Positions 35,058 through 43,257 of a DNA stretch of 47,755 bases are shown here, piece after piece; position 1 is the first letter of the stretch, and the number at the start of each line of letters is the position of its first letter. The notes under the pieces were generated by a model that did not search any database, was not told the origin of the DNA, and saw nothing but the letters and a program-made list of their open reading frames with translations. Where the stretch lies: positions 1 to 47,755 of the forward strand of contig VEMY01000036.1 in assembly GCA_009711825.1 (NCBI GenBank). The letters run 5' to 3'. Origin of the DNA: Bacillota bacterium. Its GTDB lineage: Bacteria; Bacillota; Proteinivoracia; UBA4975; VEMY01. Both the position numbers and the translations under genes were made by a program.

Positions 35058-37040
35058 ATGAACAAAGACCAGTTGGCTGTTAACTGTATCCGGATGCTGG
35101 CCGCTGAGAGCGTGGAGAAGGCCGGTTCCGGTCATCCCGGGCTGCCCATGGGCGGGGCCGCCATTGGCTGGACGCTTTGGTCACAGTTTTTGCGTCACTT
35201 TCCCAACGATTCCTACTGGCCGGACCGGGATCGGTTTGTGCTCTCGGCCGGTCATGGGTCGGCATTGTTGTATGCGCTTTTGCATATCTTCGGTTATGAT
35301 GTATCTATTGAAGATCTCCAACAGTTCCGGCAGTGGGGCTCAAAGACCCCGGGGCATCCGGAGTTTGGCCACACCGACGGGGTGGAGACAACCACAGGGC
35401 CCTTGGGCCAGGGGTTCGCCAATGCCGTGGGCATGGCAATTGCGGAGCAGCGCCTGGCCGCCGAATTCAACCGCCCGGGCTTTGAATTGATTAACCACCA
35501 TACATACGTCTACATGGGAGACGGCTGCATGATGGAGGGAATAACGGCCGAGGCCGCCTCCCTGGCCGGGCACCTGCAGCTCGGCAAGCTGATTGCCCTC
35601 TATGACGACAACCAGATAACCATCGACGGCAGTACCGATTTGAGCTTCAGCGAAGATGTGGGCGGTCGCTACCGCGCTTGCGGCTGGCAGGTGCTTACGG
35701 TCTGCTCTGGAAACGATACGGTGGCGCTTGCGGAAGCGCTGCATGCCGCCCGGGCCAATCTCAACCAGCCCTCGTTAATCATCGTCCGCACCCAGATAGG
35801 TTACGGCAGCCCCGGCAAGCAGGGAAGCGCGGCCGCCCACGGCGCGCCCCTGGGGGCTGAGGAACTGGCCCGGACCAGGGAATATTTAGCTTGGGAGTAT
35901 CCGCCCTTTACCGTGCCCGAGCCGGTAACAGAGTTGGTGGAAGCGCGTAAGCAGAACCTCACCCGCCAGTACAAAGAGTGGTTAAAACTACTCTCCCGCT
36001 ATTTTGATAAATTCCCGGAGGAGGCGGCGCGCTGGAGGCGCTGGCATCAGGGGGACGTGCCAGCCCAGTTGGCAACTGATCTGGCCAGTTTGGTGTTTGA
36101 TGCGCCGGAGGCAACCCGGGCGTCGAGCGCCAGGGCCCTGGCAGTGGCGGCGGAACATATGCCCAATCTCTGCGGTGGCTCCGCCGACCTCAATGTCTCC
36201 ACTTTGACCTACCTGGATGGTAAAGGAGATTTCACAGCAACAAACCGCCGGGGCAATAATATTTTCTTTGGCATCCGCGAGCATGCCATGGCGGCAATTT
36301 GCAACGGGCTCAGTCTGCACGGCGGCTTGCGGGCCTTTTGCGCCACTTTCCTCACCTTTGCCGATTACCTGAAGCCGGCACTGCGCCTCAGCGCCCTGAT
36401 GCGGCAGCCGGTTATCTACGTGTTTACCCATGACAGTATCGGGGTGGGTGAGGACGGCCCTACCCATCAGCCGGTGGAACAGTTGGCGATGCTGCGCAGC
36501 ATTCCCAACCTCCATGTCCTGCGCCCGGCCGACGGGCGGGAGACGGCTCTCGCCTGGCAGCTGGCGGCGGAGCGCCGGGACGGACCTACGGCGCTGATTC
36601 TTTCGCGCCAGAAGCTGCCGCCCCTGGTGGGGACCGGGCCGGCTGTGGCCCGGGGCGCCTATGTTCTCGGGGAGCGGCCACAGCAGGCGGATATTCTGCT
36701 CCTGGCCAGCGGCTCGGAGCTGCAGCTGGCGGTTGCGGCCCGGGACAGGCTGGCGACAGAGGGTATTGTCGCCCAGGTGGTGAGCATGGTGTGCCAGGAG
36801 CTGTTTGCGCTGCAGGAGGATAGTTACCGGCAACAGGTGTTGCCGCCGGATGTGCCCCGGCTGGGTATCGAGGCGGCCCATCCCATGGCCTGGGGACAGC
36901 TGTTGGGTCCGGGGGATATCTGCATGGGACTGGAAGAGTTTGGCGCCTCGGCGCCCGGTCCCGAGGTCATGGAACGACTTGGCTTTACAACTGACAATAT
37001 CGTGGCCCTGGCCAAGGAATTGGTTAAGCAAATAGGGTGA
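35058..37040 (+). CDS. tkt: transketolase
   Basis: 660 residues from ATG 35058 (GGGGGTGAAAGG ahead); the frame opens at 35013 without homology. Thiamine-diphosphate motifs are intact: [86 protein letters not shown] and [21 protein letters not shown]. It transfers two-carbon units in the non-oxidative pentose phosphate pathway. The length is usual. Flanked by terminators on both sides, so it is a single-gene unit. Confidence 0.96.
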   Translation: MNKDQLAVNCIRMLAAESVEKAGSGHPGLPMGGAAIGWTLWSQFLRHFPNDSYWPDRDRFVLSAGHGSALLYALLHIFGYDVSIEDLQQFRQWGSKTPGHPEFGHTDGVETTTGPLGQGFANAVGMAIAEQRLAAEFNRPGFELINHHTYVYMGDGCMMEGITAEAASLAGHLQLGKLIALYDDNQITIDGSTDLSFSEDVGGRYRACGWQVLTVCSGNDTVALAEALHAARANLNQPSLIIVRTQIGYGSPGKQGSAAAHGAPLGAEELARTREYLAWEYPPFTVPEPVTELVEARKQNLTRQYKEWLKLLSRYFDKFPEEAARWRRWHQGDVPAQLATDLASLVFDAPEATRASSARALAVAAEHMPNLCGGSADLNVSTLTYLDGKGDFTATNRRGNNIFFGIREHAMAAICNGLSLHGGLRAFCATFLTFADYLKPALRLSALMRQPVIYVFTHDSIGVGEDGPTHQPVEQLAMLRSIPNLHVLRPADGRETALAWQLAAERRDGPTALILSRQKLPPLVGTGPAVARGAYVLGERPQQADILLLASGSELQLAVAARDRLATEGIVAQVVSMVCQELFALQEDSYRQQVLPPDVPRLGIEAAHPMAWGQLLGPGDICMGLEEFGASAPGPEVMERLGFTTDNIVALAKELVKQIG

Positions 37041-37057
37041 ATCTTGTTTTTGTTAGA

Positions 37058-37087
37058 AGACGGAACCGCGTTGGTTCCGTCTTTTTG
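37058..37087 (+). terminator. rho-independent terminator of transketolase
   Basis: AGACGGAACC (37058-37067) pairs with GGTTCCGTCT (37073-37082), followed by five T in total. Confidence 0.92.
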
Positions 37088-37183
37088 ATTTATATATACA
37101 GTTATCTGCTTGCACTTGCCCAGGAAATAAACCATAAACTGATTAGTGACGCGAAGCGAAACCGGTGCGTGCGAGGTGGTTTA

Positions 37184-38161
37184 ATGCTCAGGGTGCTGTT
37201 CGTCGTGCGGCGGGACTTGGAGACCAATCCCGGGGCTGACAGCGTTCAGGTCCAAAAACTCCACGGGGGCCTGCAGCGACTGGGTGTGGAAGTGGATATC
37301 TGCAATAACGGGATGGACAATTTGGGATCACAATATGATATTGTGCATTTTTTTAATCTTTTTCGGGCCCGGGAGCTCTACCCGGCGTTTCGGAAATTGG
37401 GTTCTACTGCGGTGAAAAAAATACTGACACCCCTATACTGGCCCCTGGAGCGGATACGGATGGCCTGGGGTCCCGGACATTATCGGCGCTGGCAAGCGGG
37501 TGCCCCCCTGCGCCGGGAGTTGGTGGCGGGTATGGATATGCTGGCGCCGGCGGCAGCTGTTGAGGCGGAACAAGTGCTGGCCGAATATAGCGTTGATGTC
37601 AGCTGGCAGGTGGCATCGGTGGGGACGGATATCCATCGGTTGCCGGAAGAGCCAGTAACGTTATCGCCGGAGACCGTGCTTTGCGTTGGGCGAATTGCCC
37701 TGTGGAACAATCAGCTGGCTCTGGCCCGGGTATGCCGGCAGCTGGGGGTGAAGCTGGTTCTGGCGGGTCCAATTAGCGACTACGGCTACAGCTTGCAGAT
37801 TCGTCGGGAGAATCCGGCAGTGGAGTTTACCGGCCGCGTCGATGAGCAACGTCTCGCCGGATTATATCGGAGCGCGGCCCTGCATGTGCAGCCGGCCTGG
37901 TATGCAGTGCCCGGATTAGTCAATCTCGATGCAGCGGCCCTGGGCTGTCGGCTGATTGCTACTGCCGAAGGCAGCGCCCGGGCCTATCTTGGCGATGCTG
38001 TAGGCTATTGTTCGCCGGATGATTCGGCGCTTTTAAAACGGTTGGTTGCGGCAAACTTGGGCCAATCGGCGCCGCCGGGATTGGATATGGCGGTGCAGAG
38101 CGCCTGGAGTTGGCGACATGCAGCGGAAATAACGGCATCAATATATAAGCGATTGGTCTGA
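37184..38161 (+). CDS. glycosyltransferase (GT-B fold, GT4-like)
   Basis: 325 residues from ATG 37184 (GAGGTGG four bases before); upstream codons in frame run through the tkt terminator and are not coding. The N-terminal domain starts LRVLFVVRRDLETNPGADSVQVQKLHGGLQRLGVEVDIC; the C-terminal donor-binding domain shows VLCVGRIALWNNQLALARVC, FTGRVDEQRLAGLYRSAALHVQPAWYAVPGLVNLDAAALGCRLIAT with a GT4-like acidic pattern changed from the usual EGFG. It would add a sugar to a lipid or polymer. The missing canonical EGFG makes the activity uncertain. No partner genes are adjacent. Confidence 0.78.
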   Translation: MLRVLFVVRRDLETNPGADSVQVQKLHGGLQRLGVEVDICNNGMDNLGSQYDIVHFFNLFRARELYPAFRKLGSTAVKKILTPLYWPLERIRMAWGPGHYRRWQAGAPLRRELVAGMDMLAPAAAVEAEQVLAEYSVDVSWQVASVGTDIHRLPEEPVTLSPETVLCVGRIALWNNQLALARVCRQLGVKLVLAGPISDYGYSLQIRRENPAVEFTGRVDEQRLAGLYRSAALHVQPAWYAVPGLVNLDAAALGCRLIATAEGSARAYLGDAVGYCSPDDSALLKRLVAANLGQSAPPGLDMAVQSAWSWRHAAEITASIYKRLV

Positions 38162-38171
38162 TCGAAATTCG

Positions 38172-38210
38172 GTCCACTTTTGACGGACTTGGCGTCGAGG
38201 TGGACTTTTC
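38172..38210 (+). terminator. terminator of the glycosyltransferase gene
   Basis: GTCCACTT (38172-38179) pairs with AGGTGGAC (38198-38205) with one G-U; TTTTCGTTT follows. Confidence 0.7.
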
Positions 38211-38348
38211 GTTTGCAAAAAATCGGTAAACTGAATAGCATTCCGAAGAAAATATGTGGATTTCTGAGGATAGCTTGTACAGTTCATCCAGGCCGTGGGT
38301 ATCATCCGGACATATCTGGAGAACGGGATGAAGGCATGTAAACGGCTT

Positions 38349-38377
38349 TTGCCACATTAAAGCGGTAGTGGTATCAT
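38349..38377 (+). promoter_or_regulatory. promoter of the glycine betaine transporter operon
   Basis: TTGCCA (38349-38354), 17 bases and TATCAT (38372-38377) precede the TTG start by about 40 bases. The roughly 140 bases upstream, back to the previous terminator, hold a weak nested inverted repeat (TTCATCC/GGATGAA) and no gene. Confidence 0.55.
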
Positions 38378-38415
38378 TAATGGTAGGTTAATTATGTCAA
38401 CAGGAGGTCGATTTT

Positions 38416-39408
38416 TTGGTTAATAGAAAAATTATTTTGGGATTATTAGCAGCGGTTTTGATCATCGCTGCCGGTTGTGCCCCGACTCAGGGCGAGACTT
38501 TGGTCTTCGCCGACGCAGGTTGGGACAGCATACAGTTTCACAATGATGTTGCCGCGTTTATCATCGAGAATGGTTATGGATATGAGACTTCAGTGATGTC
38601 CGGCTCCACGCCGATGACATTTACTTCCCTCAGGGAAGGCAGCATTGACATCTATATGGAGACTTGGCAGGAGACTTTCATGGACACTTATAATGAAGCG
38701 ATTGACAGCGGCGATATCATCGAGCTGTCGGTCAACTTCGATGACTCCCGGGGCGGTTACTACGTTCCCACCTTTGTCATCGAGGGGGATCCGGAACGGG
38801 GTATCGAGCCGATGGCGCCGGACCTGCGCCGGGTTGATCAGCTTCACGAATACTGGGAATTGTTTGAGGACCCCGAAGACTCTGGTCGCGGCCGGATTGT
38901 CGGCTCCCCGCCTGGTTGGGAAGTTGATGTAATCATGGCTGGCAAGGTCGAAGGCTACGGGTTGGACGAGTATTATAATTACTTCAGCCCCGGTTCCGAT
39001 GTGGCCCTGGCCACCGCCTTGTCCAGCGCCCACGAAGCGGGCGAACCAATTGTCGGTTATTACTGGGAGCCCACCTGGTTAATGGGAATGTATGATTTCA
39101 CTTTCCTGGAAGAGGACGAGTATGACGAGGAGCAATGGTCCCAGGATTACACCACCGAGAACCCGTCGATGCCTGTTACAGTCACTGTGAACAGCGAATT
39201 GCCGGATACAGCACCGGATGTGGTGGCATTCCTGGAGAACTATCAGACAAGCACCGAACTGACCAACCTCGCCTTGTCCTACATGCAGGAGAATGGCGTA
39301 GACACCGAAGAAACGGCCCTTTGGTTCCTGAAAGAGTATGAGGACCTTTGGACCCAGTGGGTGCCGACAGACGTTGCTGAACAAGTCAAGGAGGCCCTTG
39401 CTGAATAA
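38416..39408 (+). CDS. glycine betaine/proline-type ABC transporter, substrate-binding lipoprotein
   Basis: 330 residues from TTG 38416 (AGGAGG, 8 bases). A lipoprotein signal ends at the lipobox IIAAGC. The mature part matches the OpuAC/ProX family: VFADAGWDSIQFHNDVAAFIIE, LREGSIDIYMETWQETFMDTY, GSPPGWEVDVIMAGKV and GYYWEPTWLMGMYDFTFLEE, the last providing aromatic residues of the kind that cage quaternary amines. It delivers an osmoprotectant to the permease and ATPase encoded next. The acidic surface and transporter type suggest life in variable or raised salinity. Confidence 0.9.
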   Translation: MVNRKIILGLLAAVLIIAAGCAPTQGETLVFADAGWDSIQFHNDVAAFIIENGYGYETSVMSGSTPMTFTSLREGSIDIYMETWQETFMDTYNEAIDSGDIIELSVNFDDSRGGYYVPTFVIEGDPERGIEPMAPDLRRVDQLHEYWELFEDPEDSGRGRIVGSPPGWEVDVIMAGKVEGYGLDEYYNYFSPGSDVALATALSSAHEAGEPIVGYYWEPTWLMGMYDFTFLEEDEYDEEQWSQDYTTENPSMPVTVTVNSELPDTAPDVVAFLENYQTSTELTNLALSYMQENGVDTEETALWFLKEYEDLWTQWVPTDVAEQVKEALAE

Positions 39409-39433
39409 TTACTCACAGGATTCCTGACAACGT

Positions 39434-39485
39434 GATGACGGTGTACAGCCACCAGTTTTGTCCTGGCTTTGCACCGTCATCTTTT
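39434..39485 (+). terminator. attenuator-like hairpin between binding protein and permease genes
   Basis: GATGACGGTG (39434-39443) pairs perfectly with CACCGTCATC (39472-39481), followed by TTTTA. Partial termination here would give more binding protein than permease and ATPase. Confidence 0.75.
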
Positions 39486-39504
39486 AAATTACGGGGGTGA
39501 ATGA

Positions 39505-40353
39505 ATGTTTCCAGAACAAATTAGTTTAGAACTGGGTAAATACGCGGATGATTTTATCCGTTGGTTAAACAGTAATTTTGGCGCTGTGTTTGATGCCATC
39601 CGCGACGGCGTGCTCTGGCTGCTATTGAATATCGAGTGGCTGCTGTTGTTGATGCCCTGGTGGTTATTTATCGGCCTGGTGTTTCTCCTGGGCTGGCGCC
39701 TGAAATCTGTGGTCTCGGGGCTCGTCTTTGCTGCGATGATGTTCACCATTGGTGCCTTTGGCCTCTGGGAGCCGACAATGTCGACGCTGGCGATTGTGCT
39801 GGCCTCGGTGTTCTTCTCACTTTTGGTGGGCATACCGGTGGGGATCGCCATGGGCAGCAATAACAAATTGGCGGTGTTTTTAAAGCCAGTTTTGGACGCG
39901 ATGCAGACTCTGCCCAGCTTTGTCTACCTGATTCCCGCTGTTATCCTGTTTGATATGGGCAAGGTGCCGGGTGTATTTGCGACAATGATCTATGCCCTGC
40001 CGCCAATTATCCGGTTGACGGACCTTGGCCTGCGTCGGGTGTCTAAGGAAATGGTGGAGGCCGGTCAGTCCTTTGGTTCCTCCTCCTGGCAGATGTTGTT
40101 CCGGGTCAAACTGCCCCAAGCGCTGCCGACGATTATGGCTGGGATTAACCAGACGACAATGATGGCTTTGGCAATGGTGGTTATTGCGGCGATGATTGGC
40201 GCCGGCGGAGTCGGCCATGTTGTGGTGACATCAATCAACCGCATCGATATTGCCCGGGGCACTGAGAGTGGTCTTGCCGTTGTGTTTCTGGCGATTATCA
40301 TCGATCGGCTGACTCAGAGTATGGCCGACCGCTATAATTTTGACGAAAGTTAA
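39505..40353 (+). CDS. glycine betaine-type ABC transporter permease
   Basis: 282 residues, several membrane helices, with the OpuAB/ProW pattern: MPWWLFIGLVFLLGWRL, FGLWEPTMSTLAIVLASV, LDAMQTLPSFVYLIPAVILFDMGKVPGVFATMIYALPP, and the EAA loop EAGQSFGSSSWQMLFRVKLPQALPTIMAGI that contacts the ATPase. GGGGGTG precedes ATG 39505. It forms the channel for the substrate brought by the lipoprotein upstream. Confidence 0.93.
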   Translation: MFPEQISLELGKYADDFIRWLNSNFGAVFDAIRDGVLWLLLNIEWLLLLMPWWLFIGLVFLLGWRLKSVVSGLVFAAMMFTIGAFGLWEPTMSTLAIVLASVFFSLLVGIPVGIAMGSNNKLAVFLKPVLDAMQTLPSFVYLIPAVILFDMGKVPGVFATMIYALPPIIRLTDLGLRRVSKEMVEAGQSFGSSSWQMLFRVKLPQALPTIMAGINQTTMMALAMVVIAAMIGAGGVGHVVVTSINRIDIARGTESGLAVVFLAIIIDRLTQSMADRYNFDES

Positions 40354-40377
40354 ATCCAGAGGACAGGAGGTGGAGAA

Positions 40378-41550
40378 ATGAGTGCAAAATTGCAGGTAGA
40401 AAACTTGACCAAGCTCTTTGGCCGTCCCACCAAGCAGGTGATGAGCATGCTGAAGCAGGGCGTTGCCAAAGATGAAATTTTAAAGAAAACCGGCTGCACT
40501 GTCGGTGTAAATAGTGTTTCTTTTGAGGTTGAGGAGGGCGAAGTTTTCGTAATCATGGGGCTCTCGGGCAGCGGTAAGTCGACTTTGATTCGCTGCCTGA
40601 ACCTGTTGAACAAACCTACCAGCGGCAAGATTTTGGTGGACGGCGAGGATGTATCAAAATACTCTAAGCAGGAACTGCGCCAGTTCCGGCAAAACAAGAT
40701 GGCGATGGTGTTCCAGCACTTTGGGCTCTTTACCCATATGACGGTGCAGGAAAACGTCGAATACGGCCTCATGGTCAAGGGCGTGCCCCGGGCCGAGCGC
40801 AGCGAAAAGGCGCTGGAAGTGCTGGAGAGTGTCGGCCTCGGGGGCTGGCAGGACAAGCGCCCCGGCCAGCTGAGCGGCGGCATGCAGCAGCGGGTGGGAT
40901 TGGCCCGGGCGTTGGCCACCGACCCCGACATCCTCCTGATGGACGAGCCATTCAGTGCTTTGGATCCGCTAATCCGGCGGGACATGCAGATGGAGCTCCT
41001 GGAGCTACAGGAGAATCTCAAAAAGACAATTATCTTTATCACCCACGACATCAATGAAGCGTTTAAACTAGGGGACCGGGTGGCAGTGATGAAGGATGGT
41101 GTGATCGAGCAGGTTGGCACCCCGGAGGAAATCCTCGCCAACCCGGCCAGCGCTTATATAAAGGACTTTGTCCAGGATGTGGACCGCTCCCGGGTGCTCC
41201 AGGCCAAGGATGTAATGTTTACGCCCAGCGCCCTGCTTTCCCAGAAGTCCGGCCTAAAGACGGCGATCCGGGAGATGGAGACCAATGGCATCTCAAGCAT
41301 CTTCATCGTTGGTCCAGAGCGCAAACTGTTGGGCCTGATTACCATTGATGATGCCATCAACGCCTTGAAGGAAAACAAAACTATCCGGGATATCCTTATC
41401 CATGACTATCCCACCACCGGCCCCGAGGCCTATGTTCATGAGCTGATACCGTTGGCCAAAGACACCCGCTACCCGATAGCGGTGCTCAACGAACAGGAAC
41501 GCCTGCTGGGTATCATTGTCCGGGCATCGGTAATATCTGCGTTGGTGTAA
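40378..41550 (+). CDS. glycine betaine-type ABC transporter ATPase with CBS domains
   Basis: 390 residues from ATG 40378 (GGAGGTGG ahead). ABC motifs: GLSGSGKSTLI, FQHFGLFTHMTVQENV, LSGGMQQRVGLARAL, ILLMDEPFSALDPLIRRDM, ITHDINEAFKLGDR. A C-terminal CBS pair (about residues 275-390) follows: DVMFTPSALLSQKSGLKTAI and LLGLITIDDAINALKENKT, then YPIAVLNEQERLLGIIV. In OpuA-type transporters the CBS pair gates transport by ionic strength or c-di-AMP. The gene order, binding protein then permease then ATPase, is the reverse of most opuA/proVWX operons. Confidence 0.94.
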   Translation: MSAKLQVENLTKLFGRPTKQVMSMLKQGVAKDEILKKTGCTVGVNSVSFEVEEGEVFVIMGLSGSGKSTLIRCLNLLNKPTSGKILVDGEDVSKYSKQELRQFRQNKMAMVFQHFGLFTHMTVQENVEYGLMVKGVPRAERSEKALEVLESVGLGGWQDKRPGQLSGGMQQRVGLARALATDPDILLMDEPFSALDPLIRRDMQMELLELQENLKKTIIFITHDINEAFKLGDRVAVMKDGVIEQVGTPEEILANPASAYIKDFVQDVDRSRVLQAKDVMFTPSALLSQKSGLKTAIREMETNGISSIFIVGPERKLLGLITIDDAINALKENKTIRDILIHDYPTTGPEAYVHELIPLAKDTRYPIAVLNEQERLLGIIVRASVISALV

Positions 41551-41555
41551 ACAGA

Positions 41556-41588
41556 CAGGGCGGACCACTTGGTTCGCCCTGAATTTTA
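41556..41588 (+). terminator. terminator of the glycine betaine operon
   Basis: An 11-bp stem (41556-41566 with 41571-41581, one G-U) is followed by AATTTTATT. Its end overlaps the 3' end of the convergent, broken toxin gene. Confidence 0.8.
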
Positions 41589-41877
41589 TTGCATATACCG
41601 TTTAGCTCTTTATAGAAGTTTTCTCTGGTGCCTGCCATGATGATAACAATAATGTCGCCGTTATTTAACTTGGTGATGCGATACGCAAGTCGTAATTGGT
41701 TCTTTTGTAATACAGATCAAGACAATATAGCCCTTTTAGGTCGCCGCTTTTTGCTTGTCCAACCTGTGGGTTTCTACGGATGCTAAGAATAGCATCTTTG
41801 AATTTGTTTTTTAAACCGGGATCCTTGAGTTTCTTAAAATACTTCTTTGCACTTGGCATGTACGCAATCGGAAGCAT
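41586..41877 (-). pseudogene. RelE/YafQ-type toxin with two one-base frame breaks
   Basis: ATG 41877 directly follows the antitoxin stop. The first frame gives LPIAYMPSAKKYFKKLKD, FKDAILSIRRNPQVGQAKSGDLKGLYCLDLYYKRTNY and then derails near 41692. Adding one C there restores YRLAYRITKLNNGDIIVIIMAGTRENFY, the catalytic C-terminal strands of RelE toxins; adding one A near 41601 restores the end KELKRYMQ and the stop at 41586-41588. The family's normal length (about 95 residues) would then be met. RelE toxins cut mRNA on the ribosome. As written it is inactive. Confidence 0.78.
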
Positions 41878-42270
41878 TTATTCTCCAGACGTGTTATCGT
41901 TTCCCGGGTCAAAAACCTCATCTGTTGGATCATGATAATTATGGGATGCTGCTTCAGCGATTGCGTCAGCCTCCTCAATCAGTTGTTCTACAGCCGGGCG
42001 AACCTGACGATTAATTTTTTTGAACTCTGTCAGTAATTCCTCTCCGGAATATCCTTGGGCAATCAAGTCTGCTAAAATTTCTTCGCTAAAGGCATCTTGG
42101 TTTTTCACTGGGGTGAGTATCAACATGTCTTTCGCATAGATGCAGTCCACTTCTTTAGAAAGCCCCAATGCTTCAAAATATTTAGCCGGAATTGTTATCT
42201 GGCGTTTAGAAGAAATGTGGATGCGACGTTTATCATAAGGCATCTCCGGACAAGGTGTGGAGCGATTCAT
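41878..42270 (-). CDS. AbrB/SpoVT-type antitoxin
   Basis: 130 residues from ATG 42270 (AAAGGGGG, 7 bases). RIHISSKRQITIPAKYFEALGL is the swapped-hairpin AbrB DNA-binding fold; the remainder (ADLIAQGYSGEELLTEFKKINRQVRPAVEQLIEEADAIAEAA) is a helical, acidic region likely to hold the toxin. It abuts the RelE-type gene with no gap, so it is the first gene of that pair. Confidence 0.82.
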   Translation of the reverse strand: MNRSTPCPEMPYDKRRIHISSKRQITIPAKYFEALGLSKEVDCIYAKDMLILTPVKNQDAFSEEILADLIAQGYSGEELLTEFKKINRQVRPAVEQLIEEADAIAEAASHNYHDPTDEVFDPGNDNTSGE

Positions 42271-42345
42271 ATGATTTCCCCCTTTTGTAAGGAAACTTGG
42301 TTCCTTACCAGTATATGCTAGATGTGCAGAACTATCAAGTTTCAG

Positions 42346-42373
42346 TAAAAAAACCTGCCGGTAGTGCGGCAGG
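42346..42373 (-). terminator. rho-independent terminator of the nitroreductase gene
   Basis: On the minus strand CCTGCCG and CGGCAGG (42373-42367 and 42360-42354) form a 7-bp stem with a 6-base loop, followed by seven T. Confidence 0.85.
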
Positions 42374-42382
42374 TCGAGAATT

Positions 42383-43126
42383 TTACTTCCGTCCTTTGAG
42401 TTGGCCGGCCGGGGCCATGTAGATGACAAACTGCTCTTCGCCATCGAGACCTAGCATTTTATTCATGAACGCATCGTCATAGGCGGCAACTGCACAACAG
42501 CCCCAGCCAATCTCCTCGCTGGCCAGGTAAAGGTTTTGACAGACATGGCCGGCATCCAGGAAAATATAGCGCCAGGCCCGTTCGCTGTAGCGCCAGGCGC
42601 AGCGGTAGGGCACGGCCACCCAGATAAAGGTGACGGCGGCGGTGCGGATCCACTTCTGGCGCATGCTGCCCTCGACAATGTGCTCGGTGATATCCTTGTC
42701 GGGCTTGATCAGGGCCAGCTGATGGCTGAAGGCCAGGTAGCGGTAGAGTCCGGGTTCGAGACCATCCACATTATGTACAGCCAGCCAGGTGTCAAAGGGG
42801 TGTCGGGCGCCGGCTGAGGGCACTGTGCGCAGACTGGCAATCTCCAGCTTCTCTTTGACGCCGTTGGTGCTCCACAGCAGGTAGGATAAGTCCATCAGGC
42901 TCACCGGTTTGTCATCGAAATTGCGCTTGCTGCGCCGCCGGTTGATTGCGTTGCTTACTGTCACATCTTTTACTTCGGTTTGTTCCGGCGCCGGCAGGTC
43001 GATAATTTTATGGCCCGCGGGCAGCGGCGTTTCCAGATCGGGACAGGGCACTTCCTGGTTTTGATCCGATTCGCTGACATAGGGGTAACTGGTTGCTTGT
43101 AAAAACTGCTTACCGACATCTTTCAT
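42383..43126 (-). CDS. SagB-type nitroreductase/dehydrogenase
   Basis: 247 residues from ATG 43126 (AGAGGTGG, 6 bases); the earlier open frame has no homology. The FMN-binding nitroreductase fold is seen in NAINRRRSKRNFDDKPVSLMDLSYLLWSTNG, TVPSAGARHPFDTWLAVHNVDGLEPGLYRY and the C-terminal FLDAGHVCQNLYLASEEIGWGCCAVAAYDDAFMNKMLGLDGEEQFVIYMAPAG. This matches SagB/ThcOx-like enzymes; free-standing members are FMN oxidoreductases of unknown substrate, and no azoline-forming cyclase or precursor peptide is adjacent. It is divergent from the glycyl-radical gene. Confidence 0.88.
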   Translation of the reverse strand: MKDVGKQFLQATSYPYVSESDQNQEVPCPDLETPLPAGHKIIDLPAPEQTEVKDVTVSNAINRRRSKRNFDDKPVSLMDLSYLLWSTNGVKEKLEIASLRTVPSAGARHPFDTWLAVHNVDGLEPGLYRYLAFSHQLALIKPDKDITEHIVEGSMRQKWIRTAAVTFIWVAVPYRCAWRYSERAWRYIFLDAGHVCQNLYLASEEIGWGCCAVAAYDDAFMNKMLGLDGEEQFVIYMAPAGQLKGRK

Positions 43127-43156
43127 AAGAATCCACCTCTCTAAAGCTTTACCAGC

Positions 43157-43186
43157 ATTATACCTGCACCAGGGGCGCTTTCGCAA
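43157..43186 (-). promoter_or_regulatory. promoter of the nitroreductase gene
   Basis: On the minus strand TTGCGA (43186-43181), 18 bases and TATAAT (43162-43157) precede the ATG by about 30 bases. Confidence 0.65.
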
Positions 43187-43257
43187 CTTGCTCTGTCTGT
43201 GAAAACTGTGGGATTTGAGAGCTCAATCCCGTATAATGAAGGGAGGGAGGGGTTGGC

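Noticed and set aside
35988-37031. Minus-strand open frame of 347 codons under transketolase
   Set aside because: Antisense shadow of a highly conserved enzyme, with no ribosome binding site.
38206-38345. Possible riboswitch ahead of the glycine betaine operon
   Set aside because: Only weak nested inverted repeats are seen, they lie upstream of the likely promoter, and no known riboswitch core is recognisable.
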